Shown here piece after piece: positions 15,861 to 24,333 of a stretch of 44,030 bases of DNA; position 1 is the first letter of the stretch; every line of letters starts with the position of its first letter. The notes below the pieces were generated by a model that did not search any database, had not been told where the DNA came from, and saw nothing but the letters and a program-made list of their open reading frames with translations. A program made the position numbers and the translations under genes. This stretch comes from Acidobacteriota bacterium (GTDB taxonomy: Bacteria > Pseudomonadota > Alphaproteobacteria > Acetobacterales > Acetobacteraceae), in the NCBI GenBank assembly GCA_903970435.1, contig CAJCIS010000098.1:1-44030 (forward strand). The letters run 5' to 3'.

Positions 15861-17276
15861 TTACCGGCCCGACCGCCGCCGCATGAACCCATAAAGCAGC
15901 AGGCTCCCCAAAATCACCCCCGCCAGCCCCACAAGGTCGGGCCATTCGGCCGACAGCAGCATGCCCAACATGCCCAGCAGCCCAAGACCCGCGGCGGCCG
16001 GCAGGCCGGCAAAATTCAACGGCGGCCCCGCCAGCGCTATTTTGCGGCGGTGCAGCACGAAGGCGGCCGCGCAAGCCGGGGCGTAGATGCCGACGACGGC
16101 GAGGCCGGAGAGTGCCACCAGTTTTAGAAACGTGCCGGTAGCGGCAAGGAAGAATGAAACGATGACGTAGCTGACGATGGCATTTGTCGGCACGTGGGTT
16201 TTGCCATTCAGCCGGCCGAACCAGGCGGGAAGTTGTCCGTCGCGTCCGAAGGCAAACAGCATGCGCGGGCTGCCCAGCGCGTCGTTGCACAGCCAGACCA
16301 GCATGGAGAGGATGGCGCCGGCGAACAGAATGCTGCCGGCGACGGGCCCGAAGCGGGCGGCGCCTTCCGCGAGCGGGGCCGCGGCGTGCGGGAGGGCCGC
16401 GCCGAGCAGGTGCTGCGCGGTAAGTTGCACGGCAACATACAGCACCAGGATGAACAGCATGGCGAGGAGCAGCCCACGCGGCAGGGTGCGCGCCGGATTG
16501 CGAATTTCGCCGCTGGCGCACATGGCGGTTTCCATGCCGCTGAAGGCGAACAGGGTCAGGATGAGGCCCTGGCAGAAGCCCGCCAGGGTCACCGGCGGCA
16601 TGGGCGGTCCCTGGGCCGGGCCTGCGGGCGCTTTCATGCCGATCGACGCGGCACCGAGCACCAGGAACAGCAGCAGCGGGAGGATCTTGATGGCGGTGGC
16701 GCCGGTAATCACCCGCGCCGCCCGGCGGACGCCGGCCAGGTTCACGCCGGCCACGGCCACGTAGAGGGCGGCCAGGACGCAAAGCCGGGCGGCCGGCGTG
16801 GCCAGTGCAGGGGCCAGCAAGGCGGTTGCGTCGGCCACGGCGGCGGCCAGGCCCCCGCTGGCCAGCAGGCTCGAGACCAGGAGCAGCATGCCGGTGACGT
16901 AACCGGCGGCTGGCCCGAAGGCGGCTTCCACGGTGCCATAGGCGCCGCCGCTGGTGGGCACGCGGCTGCCGGCCTCGGCGAAGCAGATGACCACGCCGGC
17001 CATGGCGACGGCGCAGACGATGTAGGCAATCGGTGCGGCACTTCCTGCGTCCAGCGCGACGGCGGCGGGCAGGGTGAAAATGCCGGCGCCGATCACGCCA
17101 TTGACGACGTTGGCGGCGAGCGCGGTGGTGCCGATGCCGCGCACCAGGCCGCGGTCGCGTGCCGCGAGGATCTGGGCCTCTGTCTGCGCCTCCGAAACCG
17201 GATCCAGGAGGTTGGTGCGTTCAGCCTGCGGCAGGGCGGTGACCAGGGCGTGCGGGGTTGCGGATGGCGCGCACAA
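15861..17276 (-). CDS. APC-superfamily amino-acid permease
   Basis: 471 residues with about twelve hydrophobic helices. The first contains GVIGAGIFTLPAAVA, the unwound glycine-rich helix that binds the substrate backbone in APC transporters. FAFSGMETAMCASGEIRNP, around helix 6, is also diagnostic, with the E-x-x-NP motif. The only upstream start is TTG at 17276, 16 bases from the divergent kynureninase ATG; GTG at 17144 would leave room for promoters but shorten the N-terminus to almost nothing. Pairing with kynureninase hints at tryptophan or kynurenine uptake, which is inference only. Confidence 0.85.
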   Translation of the reverse strand: MCAPSATPHALVTALPQAERTNLLDPVSEAQTEAQILAARDRGLVRGIGTTALAANVVNGVIGAGIFTLPAAVALDAGSAAPIAYIVCAVAMAGVVICFAEAGSRVPTSGGAYGTVEAAFGPAAGYVTGMLLLVSSLLASGGLAAAVADATALLAPALATPAARLCVLAALYVAVAGVNLAGVRRAARVITGATAIKILPLLLFLVLGAASIGMKAPAGPAQGPPMPPVTLAGFCQGLILTLFAFSGMETAMCASGEIRNPARTLPRGLLLAMLFILVLYVAVQLTAQHLLGAALPHAAAPLAEGAARFGPVAGSILFAGAILSMLVWLCNDALGSPRMLFAFGRDGQLPAWFGRLNGKTHVPTNAIVSYVIVSFFLAATGTFLKLVALSGLAVVGIYAPACAAAFVLHRRKIALAGPPLNFAGLPAAAGLGLLGMLGMLLSAEWPDLVGLAGVILGSLLLYGFMRRRSGR

Positions 17277-17292
17277 GCCGCATCAGCGGGCC

Positions 17293-18501
17293 ATGGCGGA
17301 CATTACCCTGGCGGAAGTGCGGCGGTGGGACAAGGAGGATTCGTTGCGCCCCTTGCGCGCCGCGTTCCGGCTCCCGCCCGGGGTGATCTACCTGGACGGC
17401 AATTCGCTGGGCCCGCTGCCGCGGACCACGCCGCGGCGGCTTGACGCGGTGGTGCGGCAGGAATGGGGACACGGGCTGATCCGAAGCTGGCAGGAGGCGG
17501 GCTGGATCGACGCGCCGGCGCGGGTGGGCGGCAAGATCGCGCGGCTGATCGGCGCGGCTCCGGAAGAGGTCGTGGTGGCCGACAGCACCAGCATCAATCT
17601 GTTCAAGCTGCTGGCCGCTTCGGTGCGGCTGCAGCCGGCCGCCGGGACGGGCGCGCGGCGCAAGATCCTGATCGAGGCGGGCAGCTTTCCGACCGATCGG
17701 CATGTGGCCGATGGCGTGGCCGCCTTGCTGCCGGATGTCGAGGTGGTGGCGGTGGCGCCCGCGGCGCTGCCGGGAGCGCTCGATGCGGCGACTTCGGTGC
17801 TGCTGCTGTGCGACGTTCATTATCGGTCCGGCGTGCGGCACGACATGGCGGCTTTGACCCGCGCGGCGCACGCGGTGGGGGCGCTGGCGGTGTGGGATCT
17901 GAGCCATAGCGCGGGCGCGGTGAAGGTGGATCTGCACGCGGCGGGCGCGGATATGGCGGTAGGGTGCGGCTACAAGTTTCTCAATGGCGGTCCCGGCGCG
18001 CCCGCGTTTCTGTATGTCGCGCGTGCTTTGCAGGCGGCCGCGCGGTCGCCGCTGCAGGGCTGGATCGGGCACGCCGCGCCGTTCGGATTTTCTGAGTTTT
18101 ACGCCCCAGCCGAAGGGATGGGGCGCTTTCTGGCGGGAACGCCCGGTGTGCTGGGGCTGGCGGCGCTTGCGTGCGGCGTCGATCTGATGCTGACCGCCGA
18201 TGCCGCGGCGGTATGGCAGAAATCGGCGCGGCTGTTCGATCTGTTCGCGGCACGGATGTCGCGGCGGTGTGCCGGGTTGCAGTTGATAACGCCGGCGGAT
18301 GCGCGGTTGCGGGGGAGCCATATCGCGTTCCGATACGATGGGGCGGAGGCGGTGATGGCGGCGCTGATCGCTGAAGGCGTGATTGGGGATTTCCGGCCGC
18401 CGGACGTGCTGCGGTTCGGGCTGACGCCGCTTTACACGCGCTACGAGGATGTTTGGCGCGCAGTGGAGGTGATTGCGGAAATCGTTGGACCGGCGAAGTA
18501 A
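17293..18501 (+). CDS. kynU: Kynureninase
   Basis: 402 residues, a PLP enzyme that cleaves kynurenine (or 3-hydroxykynurenine) to anthranilate and alanine. Fold-type I motifs are present: IYLDGNSLGPLP near the N-terminus, FPTDRHVADG, the PLP-aspartate region WDLSHSAGA, and the Schiff-base lysine in GCGYKFLNGGPGAPAF. GFSEFYAPAEGMGRFLAGTP matches the substrate loop. Kynurenine formamidase and tryptophan dioxygenase, usual partners, are not in the window. The gene is divergent from an amino-acid permease. Confidence 0.93.
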   Translation: MADITLAEVRRWDKEDSLRPLRAAFRLPPGVIYLDGNSLGPLPRTTPRRLDAVVRQEWGHGLIRSWQEAGWIDAPARVGGKIARLIGAAPEEVVVADSTSINLFKLLAASVRLQPAAGTGARRKILIEAGSFPTDRHVADGVAALLPDVEVVAVAPAALPGALDAATSVLLLCDVHYRSGVRHDMAALTRAAHAVGALAVWDLSHSAGAVKVDLHAAGADMAVGCGYKFLNGGPGAPAFLYVARALQAAARSPLQGWIGHAAPFGFSEFYAPAEGMGRFLAGTPGVLGLAALACGVDLMLTADAAAVWQKSARLFDLFAARMSRRCAGLQLITPADARLRGSHIAFRYDGAEAVMAALIAEGVIGDFRPPDVLRFGLTPLYTRYEDVWRAVEVIAEIVGPAK

Positions 18502-18670
18502 GCCGTTTCACCACGGATACTCTGGTCTGCGCGCATTGCCGGAAGCGCCGGGCCAGGCATGACGACGGGCGAGGTGATGGCACTATTGCGGGTGACGATT
18601 GAGTTTGCTGGATTGCCTGCAAGAGGGGCAGAAAAGGGCCTCGCTGACGCCCTGCGAACCCCGCATTTAA

Positions 18671-18695
18671 GGATGTTGAGCCTAGGGGCGCTTAA
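18671..18695 (+). repeat. Repeat variant B, half-copy
   Basis: GGATGTTGAGCCTAGGGGCG followed by CTTAAG; matches the second module of variant B without the AT-rich hairpin. It forms an inverted pair with the copy at 18721-18784. Confidence 0.7.
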
Positions 18696-18720
18696 GAATA
18701 GTGAAAGCGACACCGCTTTT

Positions 18721-18784
18721 CTTCTTAAGTGCCGCTAGGCTCAACATGGTTTTCTTTTTTTCAAAGAAGAACTGCTTGCTTCCT
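18721..18784 (-). repeat. Repeat variant B, full copy
   Basis: CTTCTTAAGTGCCGCTAGGC, TCAACATGG, then TTTTCTTTTTTTCAAAGAAG, AACTGCTTGCTTCC. It lies 13 bases beyond the stop of the minus-strand DUF1329 gene. Confidence 0.8.
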
Positions 18785-18797
18785 TCGCCTTCCCGTC

Positions 18798-20558
18798 CTA
18801 GCGGCGGCCCATGCGGCGGAGGGCTTCGGCGGAGTAGTCGTTTTCGGTCATCACGGTGGCGTTGCAGATCGGCGCTACCGGTTCCTCGTTATGCAGGCCC
18901 TGCATCAGGTAGCGGTGCTGGAACAGATCGACATATTCGAAGCCGTCGGGGAAGAGGACGGGAACTTCCGGCAGCTCGATCGAGAAGGCCATGGCGGTGC
19001 GCCAGAGGTTTCCGCGGCCATCGTAACGATCCGAGATGATGCCGGACCAGCTATCCTCATCGAGGTAGAGCGTGCGGCGGGTGTAGATGTGGCCGTATCC
19101 CGGCTTCAGCTTGGCGTCGACCACCCAGACGCGGTGGAGTTCGAAACGGATATATTCGGGCTTGATGGATTCGGGGCCGATGAGGTCGGCGTAATGCAGC
19201 GACGGATCCTGGAGCTTGTAGGTGTTGTAGGGGATGTACATTTCGCGGCGGCCGACCAGCGTCCAGTCGTAACGGTCGGTTGAGCCGTTGAACAGATCGT
19301 AATCGTCCACCGTCTCAAGACCGTCGGTGTCGGTGAGCGGTGTGTCGTAGTCGATTTCGGGGGCGCGGCGCACGCGGCGTTCACCGGGATTGTAGCTCCA
19401 GGCCTCGCGCGCGCGCTCGGTGGGGTTTTCGTGATTGACGACCAGAACGAGCGAGCCGGCATCGCGCGGCGGCGCCAGCAGTTCCTGCCGGTAGAGCGAA
19501 TCTATGTGCGTGGGGTTCGGCAGGTTCGGCGTGTTGTAGGGCAGCATGATGTCTTCATGCCAGCGCTGCATGGCGTAGTCGCCGGTGGGCGTGCTGATCA
19601 CGTTCGAAACAGTGCGCACGATCTGCGTGCCACGGAAGCGCAATGTGTGGTTCCAGATGGCCTCGTTTCCATTGTGGGGAACCGGAAACGGCACCGAGAG
19701 GAGAGCGCCTTCCACACCGTCGCCGCCATGCACCAGCCTGGCGCGCGACATGTTGGCGATGGCGTTGTCGTAGATATATTGCGGTTCCGCCGCGGTGCGG
19801 TGGGTGGGATAGACGTCCACGTGGTACCCGCGGATCGTTTTGATCATGGCGATGGTGCCGGGGGCGAGCTTGTCGGCGTAGCGGTCGACATTCTGTGCCG
19901 TGATCGAGAATAACGGCCGCTCGGACGCGAACGGATCGACACGGGAACGGATCGGCTTGTTGCTCGGCGGCGCCACCAGGCCGCCGGTCCAGGCGGGGAT
20001 CGTTCCGTCAGCGTTGCCGGCGCGAATGGCGCCCAGCGGTGTCAGGCCTTCGCCGGCGCCGGGCTGCGCACCCTGGTCGCGCGATGGGATCGCGGCATGC
20101 GGTGTTACGAACATGGCCGGCGTCACGGCAACCAAGGCCGCCTGCCGGGCGGCAATGGCGGGCGCGGCCGCTTCGCGCGACGAAGGCTGTGATGGTGCAG
20201 GGGGGGGCGGTGGTGACGCGGCCGCGTGCTGGGTGAGCGGCGCCGGCCGGGCCGGCGGCAGCGTCGCGGTGTTCGCAGCCGGTTCGGCCAGCGCTGCCGG
20301 TGCCTGGGACTCCGCCGGTGGGGCGACAGCGACGTGCCGGTGATAATGATAGTAATGATGACGATAATAATGGTGGTGATGCGGAACGGCGGTGGCGGGC
20401 GGTGCCGCGGCCGGCGCCGGCGATGCCGAATCGGCTGTCTGTGCCTGGGCGGTGGCCGATCCCTGAACGGCAACGAAAAAAGTCGCGGCCAGGAGCAGGC
20501 TTTTGACCGGCAGGCTGCGGCCGGCGTTGCGACCCAAAAACGGTTTGCCCTGTGTCAT
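18798..20558 (-). CDS. DUF1329 exported protein with a His/Tyr-rich insert
   Basis: 586 residues from ATG at 20558, preceded by GGGGGAG. Signal peptide VKSLLLAATFFVAVQGSATAQA. After it comes a low-complexity region: a 17-residue run of only His, Tyr and Arg after the Pro (PHHHHYYRHHYYHYHRHV), then about 90 residues of Ala/Pro-rich linker. The DUF1329 domain fills roughly residues 150-586 (LTPLGAIRAGNADGTIPAWTGG, then PLFSITAQNVDRYADKL, and the C-terminal YVDLFQHRYLMQGLHNEEP). DUF1329 proteins are periplasmic or outer-membrane associated and of unsettled function. Usual family members lack so long an insert. The His cluster could bind metal; this is inference. The gene is alone on its strand. 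Confidence 0.85.
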   Translation of the reverse strand: MTQGKPFLGRNAGRSLPVKSLLLAATFFVAVQGSATAQAQTADSASPAPAAAPPATAVPHHHHYYRHHYYHYHRHVAVAPPAESQAPAALAEPAANTATLPPARPAPLTQHAAASPPPPPAPSQPSSREAAAPAIAARQAALVAVTPAMFVTPHAAIPSRDQGAQPGAGEGLTPLGAIRAGNADGTIPAWTGGLVAPPSNKPIRSRVDPFASERPLFSITAQNVDRYADKLAPGTIAMIKTIRGYHVDVYPTHRTAAEPQYIYDNAIANMSRARLVHGGDGVEGALLSVPFPVPHNGNEAIWNHTLRFRGTQIVRTVSNVISTPTGDYAMQRWHEDIMLPYNTPNLPNPTHIDSLYRQELLAPPRDAGSLVLVVNHENPTERAREAWSYNPGERRVRRAPEIDYDTPLTDTDGLETVDDYDLFNGSTDRYDWTLVGRREMYIPYNTYKLQDPSLHYADLIGPESIKPEYIRFELHRVWVVDAKLKPGYGHIYTRRTLYLDEDSWSGIISDRYDGRGNLWRTAMAFSIELPEVPVLFPDGFEYVDLFQHRYLMQGLHNEEPVAPICNATVMTENDYSAEALRRMGRR

Positions 20559-20857
20559 GCGAACGCTCCCCCATCCGGCGTGTATTGCGCAACAAGGAGC
20601 CCGAGCGCTCCGCGCCTGCCACGGGCATTGGCTTACCACTCATCGACCCAAATGCAAGGAGTTTGTTTAAAAATTTCGCCCAGTCGGGCAAAAATTGAGG
20701 TAACATCTCTCGATATTGGTAGAAAAATATTCAAGTCTGCAACCTAAGCATGTTCCAGAAGGGCCGATAATCGCGCAATCAGCGGCCTGCAGGCGGTTTT
20801 TGCTGGCAAAACGGGATTATTTGCGATACAGATCGTATATTCTTTTGGAGATCGTTC
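20559..20857. other. Divergent intergenic region
   Basis: Separates the starts of the DUF1329 gene and the small BamE-like gene and must hold both promoters. A GCCC-AGTC-GGGC hairpin at 20678-20689 is followed, on the minus strand, by GAAATTTTT, which is terminator-like but lies upstream of the minus-strand gene. No operator is recognised. Confidence 0.35.
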
Positions 20858-21187
20858 ATGCTCAGATTTTATTTTGCGATTTTCGCGGCGTTGCTGACGG
20901 GTTCGAGCGCTGCTGTGGCAGCAACCGCGGACACGCCGCCTTTTGTGCCGGGCCGCACCACCGTCGCGCAGGTGGAACAAGGCCTTGGGGCGCCGATCGA
21001 CACCTCGATGCAGCCTGACGGCGCCTTGACGCTGGTTTATCCGGCCATGCGCCTGCCTGGCCTCGCCTATGGGCGGAACGCCGCCGGGCGGACCGTCACG
21101 CTTTACTTCGGGCCCGACTTCGTTCTGCGCGACGAGACGATTACGCGCGCGGGTTTGCTGACCCGCGACGGATTCGCGTCACGGTAG
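20858..21187 (+). CDS. Small exported BamE/SmpA-like protein
   Basis: 109 residues. Signal peptide FYFAIFAALLTGSSAAVAA. The mature part FVPGRTTVAQVEQGLGAPID, a beta hairpin (LTLVYPAMR), and VTLYFGPDFVLRDETIT follow the BamE/SmpA-OmlA pattern (helix G-x-T-x-x-x-V-x-x-x-LG-x-P, then strands). No lipobox cysteine is present, so it is probably soluble in the periplasm and not the outer-membrane Bam lipoprotein. ATG is preceded by TTGGAG. Stands alone; role unknown. Confidence 0.65.
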   Translation: MLRFYFAIFAALLTGSSAAVAATADTPPFVPGRTTVAQVEQGLGAPIDTSMQPDGALTLVYPAMRLPGLAYGRNAAGRTVTLYFGPDFVLRDETITRAGLLTRDGFASR

Positions 21188-21554
21188 CGACAAGTGCGCA
21201 AATAGCCCGTTTGGCGCGATCCGAACTCTCGACAATAGCCAATTTTTGACGCTGTCCAGCGGCAAATAAGATGAGATACTGTTTTATGTTGACTTTTTTG
21301 GGTCGCCGCTCACTATGCCGTGAGCGGAGTCAGTGCAGAACAGAGCCAGTGCAGGTGTTCGCAAAGCTGCAACAAGGCCGCCTGTACGGAGCGTTGCCGC
21401 GCCATTGACCGGTCGTAGCCAAGTGGGAACAAAATAAGAAATTCGCCATGGGCGGCCGCGAGCGGGCCCGTCGTGCAAGCGACGTTTCCGCCAGCCGGCC
21501 AAGCCAGGTTCACGTGAGCATAAATTAAGTCTGATCGAGGACGCCGAGGAGGCC
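21188..21554. other. Intergenic region with one hairpin
   Basis: About 370 bases. A perfect 8-bp stem (CCGCTCAC, loop TATGCC, GTGAGCGG) lies at 21306-21327. A minus-strand open frame of 83 codons overlaps much of it but has only weak coding bias and starts inside the next gene, so it is not called. GAGGAGGCC at the right end is the ribosome site of the following gene. Confidence 0.4.
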
Positions 21555-23297
21555 ATGGATACACTGATGACAGGTGCGCGGTGGGAAATGGCCCAGGTGA
21601 GAGGACGCTGCACCAACGCCGATTATTGCAGCCTCGGCGACGGGCGCGGTGACATCCTGGTCAACGCCAATGCGAGTTTCGTCTGCCCGGAATGTGGCAA
21701 GCCTCTGCGCCCCTCCAACGGCGCCGGCGCCGTCGGCCGCGTGCGGCGGCTGGCAGGGTACGGCGCCGCGGGCGTTTTGCTGGTGACCGGCGCGACGCTG
21801 GCCGGCTACGGATTATTTGCACCATCGAAACAAAACGCGCCTTCGGTGCCGGACGGCGCTACGGCCGCCGCCACGATCGCGCCCGCCGCACCGCCGCCCG
21901 CGGCCGCGCCGGCTCCGGTCGCGGTTGCAGCATCGAACACGCCCGCGATGGCCGCAAAGCCGGACACGCCATCTGTCCCCCCTATTGCGAAGGTGGTTCC
22001 CGCGATTGCCACCATGCCGGCCGTCACCGCGCCGCCGGAACCGAAATTTCTGCTGCGCATGACAGGGTCATCCGCATTTGCCGCGGGGCTGATGCCGAAA
22101 CTGGCGCAGGCCTATCTGGCCGCGCAGGGTGACAGTTCGATCGCCGCCGAGCACGTCGCGGCGGGTGGCATGCATATCACCAGCCTGCATGCGGGCGCGC
22201 CGCAATCCATTTCCATCGCCCCTATTTCCGTCGCCCCGGGCGATCCGGCCGCGTGGCGCAGCGCCATGCAGGGCGGCCAGATCGATGTGGCCCTGTCGGC
22301 CGACCAGGTCAGCCCGCAGGCGCTCGACGCCGTTCGCAAAGCCGGCGATCCAGCCTCATCTTTCAGCGAACATGCCGTTGCCGTGGAGGCCGCTTCGGTG
22401 ATCGTCAACCCGGCCAATACGGTTGCCACGCTCACGCTGCACCAGTTGCGCGGCGTGCTCGACGGCAGTATCCGGTCGTGGGCGCGCCTGGGCGCCATCA
22501 GCGACGCGCCGATCCATCTGATCCTCCCGGCCGATGGTTCCGCGGAACGATTGAGCGCGCTCGTGCCGGGTGTGCACGGCCTGCCATCCGATGTCCGCCT
22601 GGCCGGCGATGTTGCCGCGGCGGTCGCCAGCGATCCCGATGCGGTGGCGCTCACGCATCCGATCATGGCGGGCGAGGATCGAACCATTGCGATCGACGCC
22701 GGCATATCGGCCGTGGCGCCCACCGCGGCGGCGATCGTGCGCGGCACCTATCCTCTGGCGCAAAAAATGTATCTGTACACGCCGGCGAACGGCGCCGATC
22801 CCGCAGCCGATCGTTTCGTCAGCTTTGCCCTCTCGGACGCCGGACAGTCGATCCTGTCGGCCGCCGGGCTGGTGCCGGTCGCGTTCACGCCAACCGCGCC
22901 GCAACTGCCGCAAGCCGCACTCACGCCGCGCGACCAATATAATCAGCTGCTCGCCTCGGCCACGCGCCTCGATGCCGACCTGCATTTCGAGACCAATTCG
23001 AACAGGCTCGACCTGCATAGCGCCAAGGCGGTAGACCGGATTTCGAATTTCATGTTTTCGTACCACAATCCGCCCGACCACCTGGTGGTTGTCGGTTTCG
23101 CCGATAATCAGGGCACGCCTGCGGCGAACCTGGCCTTGTCGCTCGGCCGCGCCAGCGCGGTTGCGGCCCTGTTCAAGCAGCGCGGCTTGCCGCCGGGGCT
23201 GGTAATCAATCTCGGATCGGAATTGCCGATTGCGGATAATGGAACGGAATCGGGAAGGGAGAAGAATCGGCGGGTGGAGGTGTTTCTGAAGAATTAA
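21555..23297 (+). CDS. Zinc-ribbon/TM/phosphate-binding-like/OmpA fusion protein
   Basis: 580 residues with four parts. Residues 1-52: a predicted zinc ribbon (CTNADYC near 19-25 and CPECGKPL near 44-51), cytoplasmic. Residues 62-87: one membrane helix (LAGYGAAGVLLVTGATLAGYGLFA). Residues 88-165: Ala/Pro linker. Residues 166-440: a PstS-like solute-binding domain (FLLRMTGSSAFAAGLMPKLA, VIVNPANTVATLTLHQLRGV with a following S-x-x-W). Residues 465-580: an OmpA C-terminal peptidoglycan-binding domain (LHFETNSNRLDLHSAKAVDR, VVGFADNQG, NRRVEVFLKN). PstS-OmpA fusions are known; the zinc ribbon on the cytoplasmic side is unusual. The OmpA part should anchor it to the wall. Ligand unknown. ATG has GAGGAGGCC directly upstream. 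Confidence 0.82.
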   Translation: MDTLMTGARWEMAQVRGRCTNADYCSLGDGRGDILVNANASFVCPECGKPLRPSNGAGAVGRVRRLAGYGAAGVLLVTGATLAGYGLFAPSKQNAPSVPDGATAAATIAPAAPPPAAAPAPVAVAASNTPAMAAKPDTPSVPPIAKVVPAIATMPAVTAPPEPKFLLRMTGSSAFAAGLMPKLAQAYLAAQGDSSIAAEHVAAGGMHITSLHAGAPQSISIAPISVAPGDPAAWRSAMQGGQIDVALSADQVSPQALDAVRKAGDPASSFSEHAVAVEAASVIVNPANTVATLTLHQLRGVLDGSIRSWARLGAISDAPIHLILPADGSAERLSALVPGVHGLPSDVRLAGDVAAAVASDPDAVALTHPIMAGEDRTIAIDAGISAVAPTAAAIVRGTYPLAQKMYLYTPANGADPAADRFVSFALSDAGQSILSAAGLVPVAFTPTAPQLPQAALTPRDQYNQLLASATRLDADLHFETNSNRLDLHSAKAVDRISNFMFSYHNPPDHLVVVGFADNQGTPAANLALSLGRASAVAALFKQRGLPPGLVINLGSELPIADNGTESGREKNRRVEVFLKN

Positions 23298-23301
23298 GGA
23301 A

Positions 23302-23343
23302 GGAAGTATTTCTTTTTTGAAAAAAAGAAACAAAAAACTTTTG
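23302..23343 (+). repeat. Repeat family A copy 10
   Basis: Full copy 4 bases after the plus-strand stop codon; hairpin TTTCTTTTTT / AAAAAAGAAA then CAAAAAACTTTTG. Paired with the inverted copy at 23382. Confidence 0.9.
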
Positions 23344-23381
23344 TCTGTTTGTCGGCGACGGATAGCGCCGCAGCCGTCGGG

Positions 23382-23423
23382 CAAAGTTTTTGGTTCTTTT
23401 TTTCAAGAAAGAACTGCTTCCTT
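23382..23423 (-). repeat. Repeat family A copy 11
   Basis: Inverted partner of copy 10 with a 38-base spacer; overlaps the stop of the minus-strand methyltransferase (23422-23424) by two bases. Confidence 0.88.
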
Positions 23424-24333
23424 ACTTCCCTTCCCACGAAAACGTAAGCTCATGCTTATTATGAAATAAATGCCGCACCCGGCCGCCAGCAATAGCCGCA
23501 AATGCCTCCGCCGCCTCATGGTCCGTCGGCCCCTGAAACTTCAGCGTGCACACCACATTTCGTGCACGCCCGGTGTCGATCCAGGCGCGCACCAACGTCA
23601 GCATCCGCGCCGGATACGCAATCACATCGGAAAATAGCCAATCGACCGGCGGTTCTGCCGCCGGATCGATGCCGAACGCGCTTTCCTGGCGCAACGTGAC
23701 GCCCTTCATGCCCGCGACGGCGGGGTCGAGCGGCGCCTTGTCGACCGCAACCACGGCGGCGCCAAGGCCCGCGAGCGCGTACGTCCAGCCGCCCGGGCTG
23801 GCGCCCAGATCCAGGCAGCGTTCGCCGGGCTGCGGCCAAGTGCCGAGCAGCGCCAGGATTTCCCATAATTTCAGGTAGGCCCGGCTAGGCGGCCCGGCGC
23901 GGTCCTCGACGAATAGCGGCTGACCATTGATCCAGGGGCTGCTTTGGGTAGGGCTGGCGAGCAGGCGGCGGGCACCGAGCAGCGTCCAGGCGCCGAGATG
24001 GGCGGTGGGCGCCGCTTGGGGAAACACCAGCGGCTTGGGTTTGAGCGGCGGCAGGCGGGCCTCGATCAGGGTTGCGCGGCGGACATGGTCGGGCAGGTAG
24101 GCGCCCCAGTTACGCTGCAGGCCGCGCAGGATCGAAGCGGCGGCGCCGATGGAGGCGACGTCGTGTTCCTGCGGGGCCAGCCAGATATTTTGCGCCCAGG
24201 CGGCGGCCACCGGCGCGTCGGGCGAGAGGGCGAGGTCGCCGTGCCAGTCGGTGATGGTAACGCCGCGGCGGGTCAGTTCCTCGGCGAGCGGGACGGCATA
24301 GCCTTGGGGGGCGAGGTAGGCGGCGCGGATCAG
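23422..24333 (-). CDS. RlmM-like rRNA 2'-O-methyltransferase
   Basis: 303 residues. The C-terminal Rossmann methyltransferase domain has CLDLGASPGGWTYALAGLGA (SAM motif I of the FtsJ/RlmM type), VDKAPLDPAV, SDVIAYP and a late KFQGPTDHE containing the catalytic lysine of the K-D-K-E set. The N-terminal part (LIRAAYLAPQGYAVPLAEEL) matches the RlmM THUMP-related region. RlmM methylates C2498 of 23S rRNA; the family fits, the exact target is inferred. No ATG, GTG or TTG is available at the N-terminus. CTG at 24333 overlaps the stop of DUF423 (CTGA), so translation is probably coupled. Shorter than the E. coli enzyme (about 366). Confidence 0.78.
   Translation of the reverse strand: MIRAAYLAPQGYAVPLAEELTRRGVTITDWHGDLALSPDAPVAAAWAQNIWLAPQEHDVASIGAAASILRGLQRNWGAYLPDHVRRATLIEARLPPLKPKPLVFPQAAPTAHLGAWTLLGARRLLASPTQSSPWINGQPLFVEDRAGPPSRAYLKLWEILALLGTWPQPGERCLDLGASPGGWTYALAGLGAAVVAVDKAPLDPAVAGMKGVTLRQESAFGIDPAAEPPVDWLFSDVIAYPARMLTLVRAWIDTGRARNVVCTLKFQGPTDHEAAEAFAAIAGGRVRHLFHNKHELTFSWEGK

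Noticed and set aside
20678..20695. GCCC-AGTC-GGGC hairpin with an A/T-rich flank as a terminator
   Set aside because: It lies between divergent starts, with no transcript end expected there, and the stem is only four pairs.
21313..21564. An 83-codon minus-strand open frame with protein-like content (NLAWPAGGNVACTTGPLA)
   Set aside because: Third positions show little G/C bias, no ribosome site, and its start overlaps the next gene's start; not strong enough to call.
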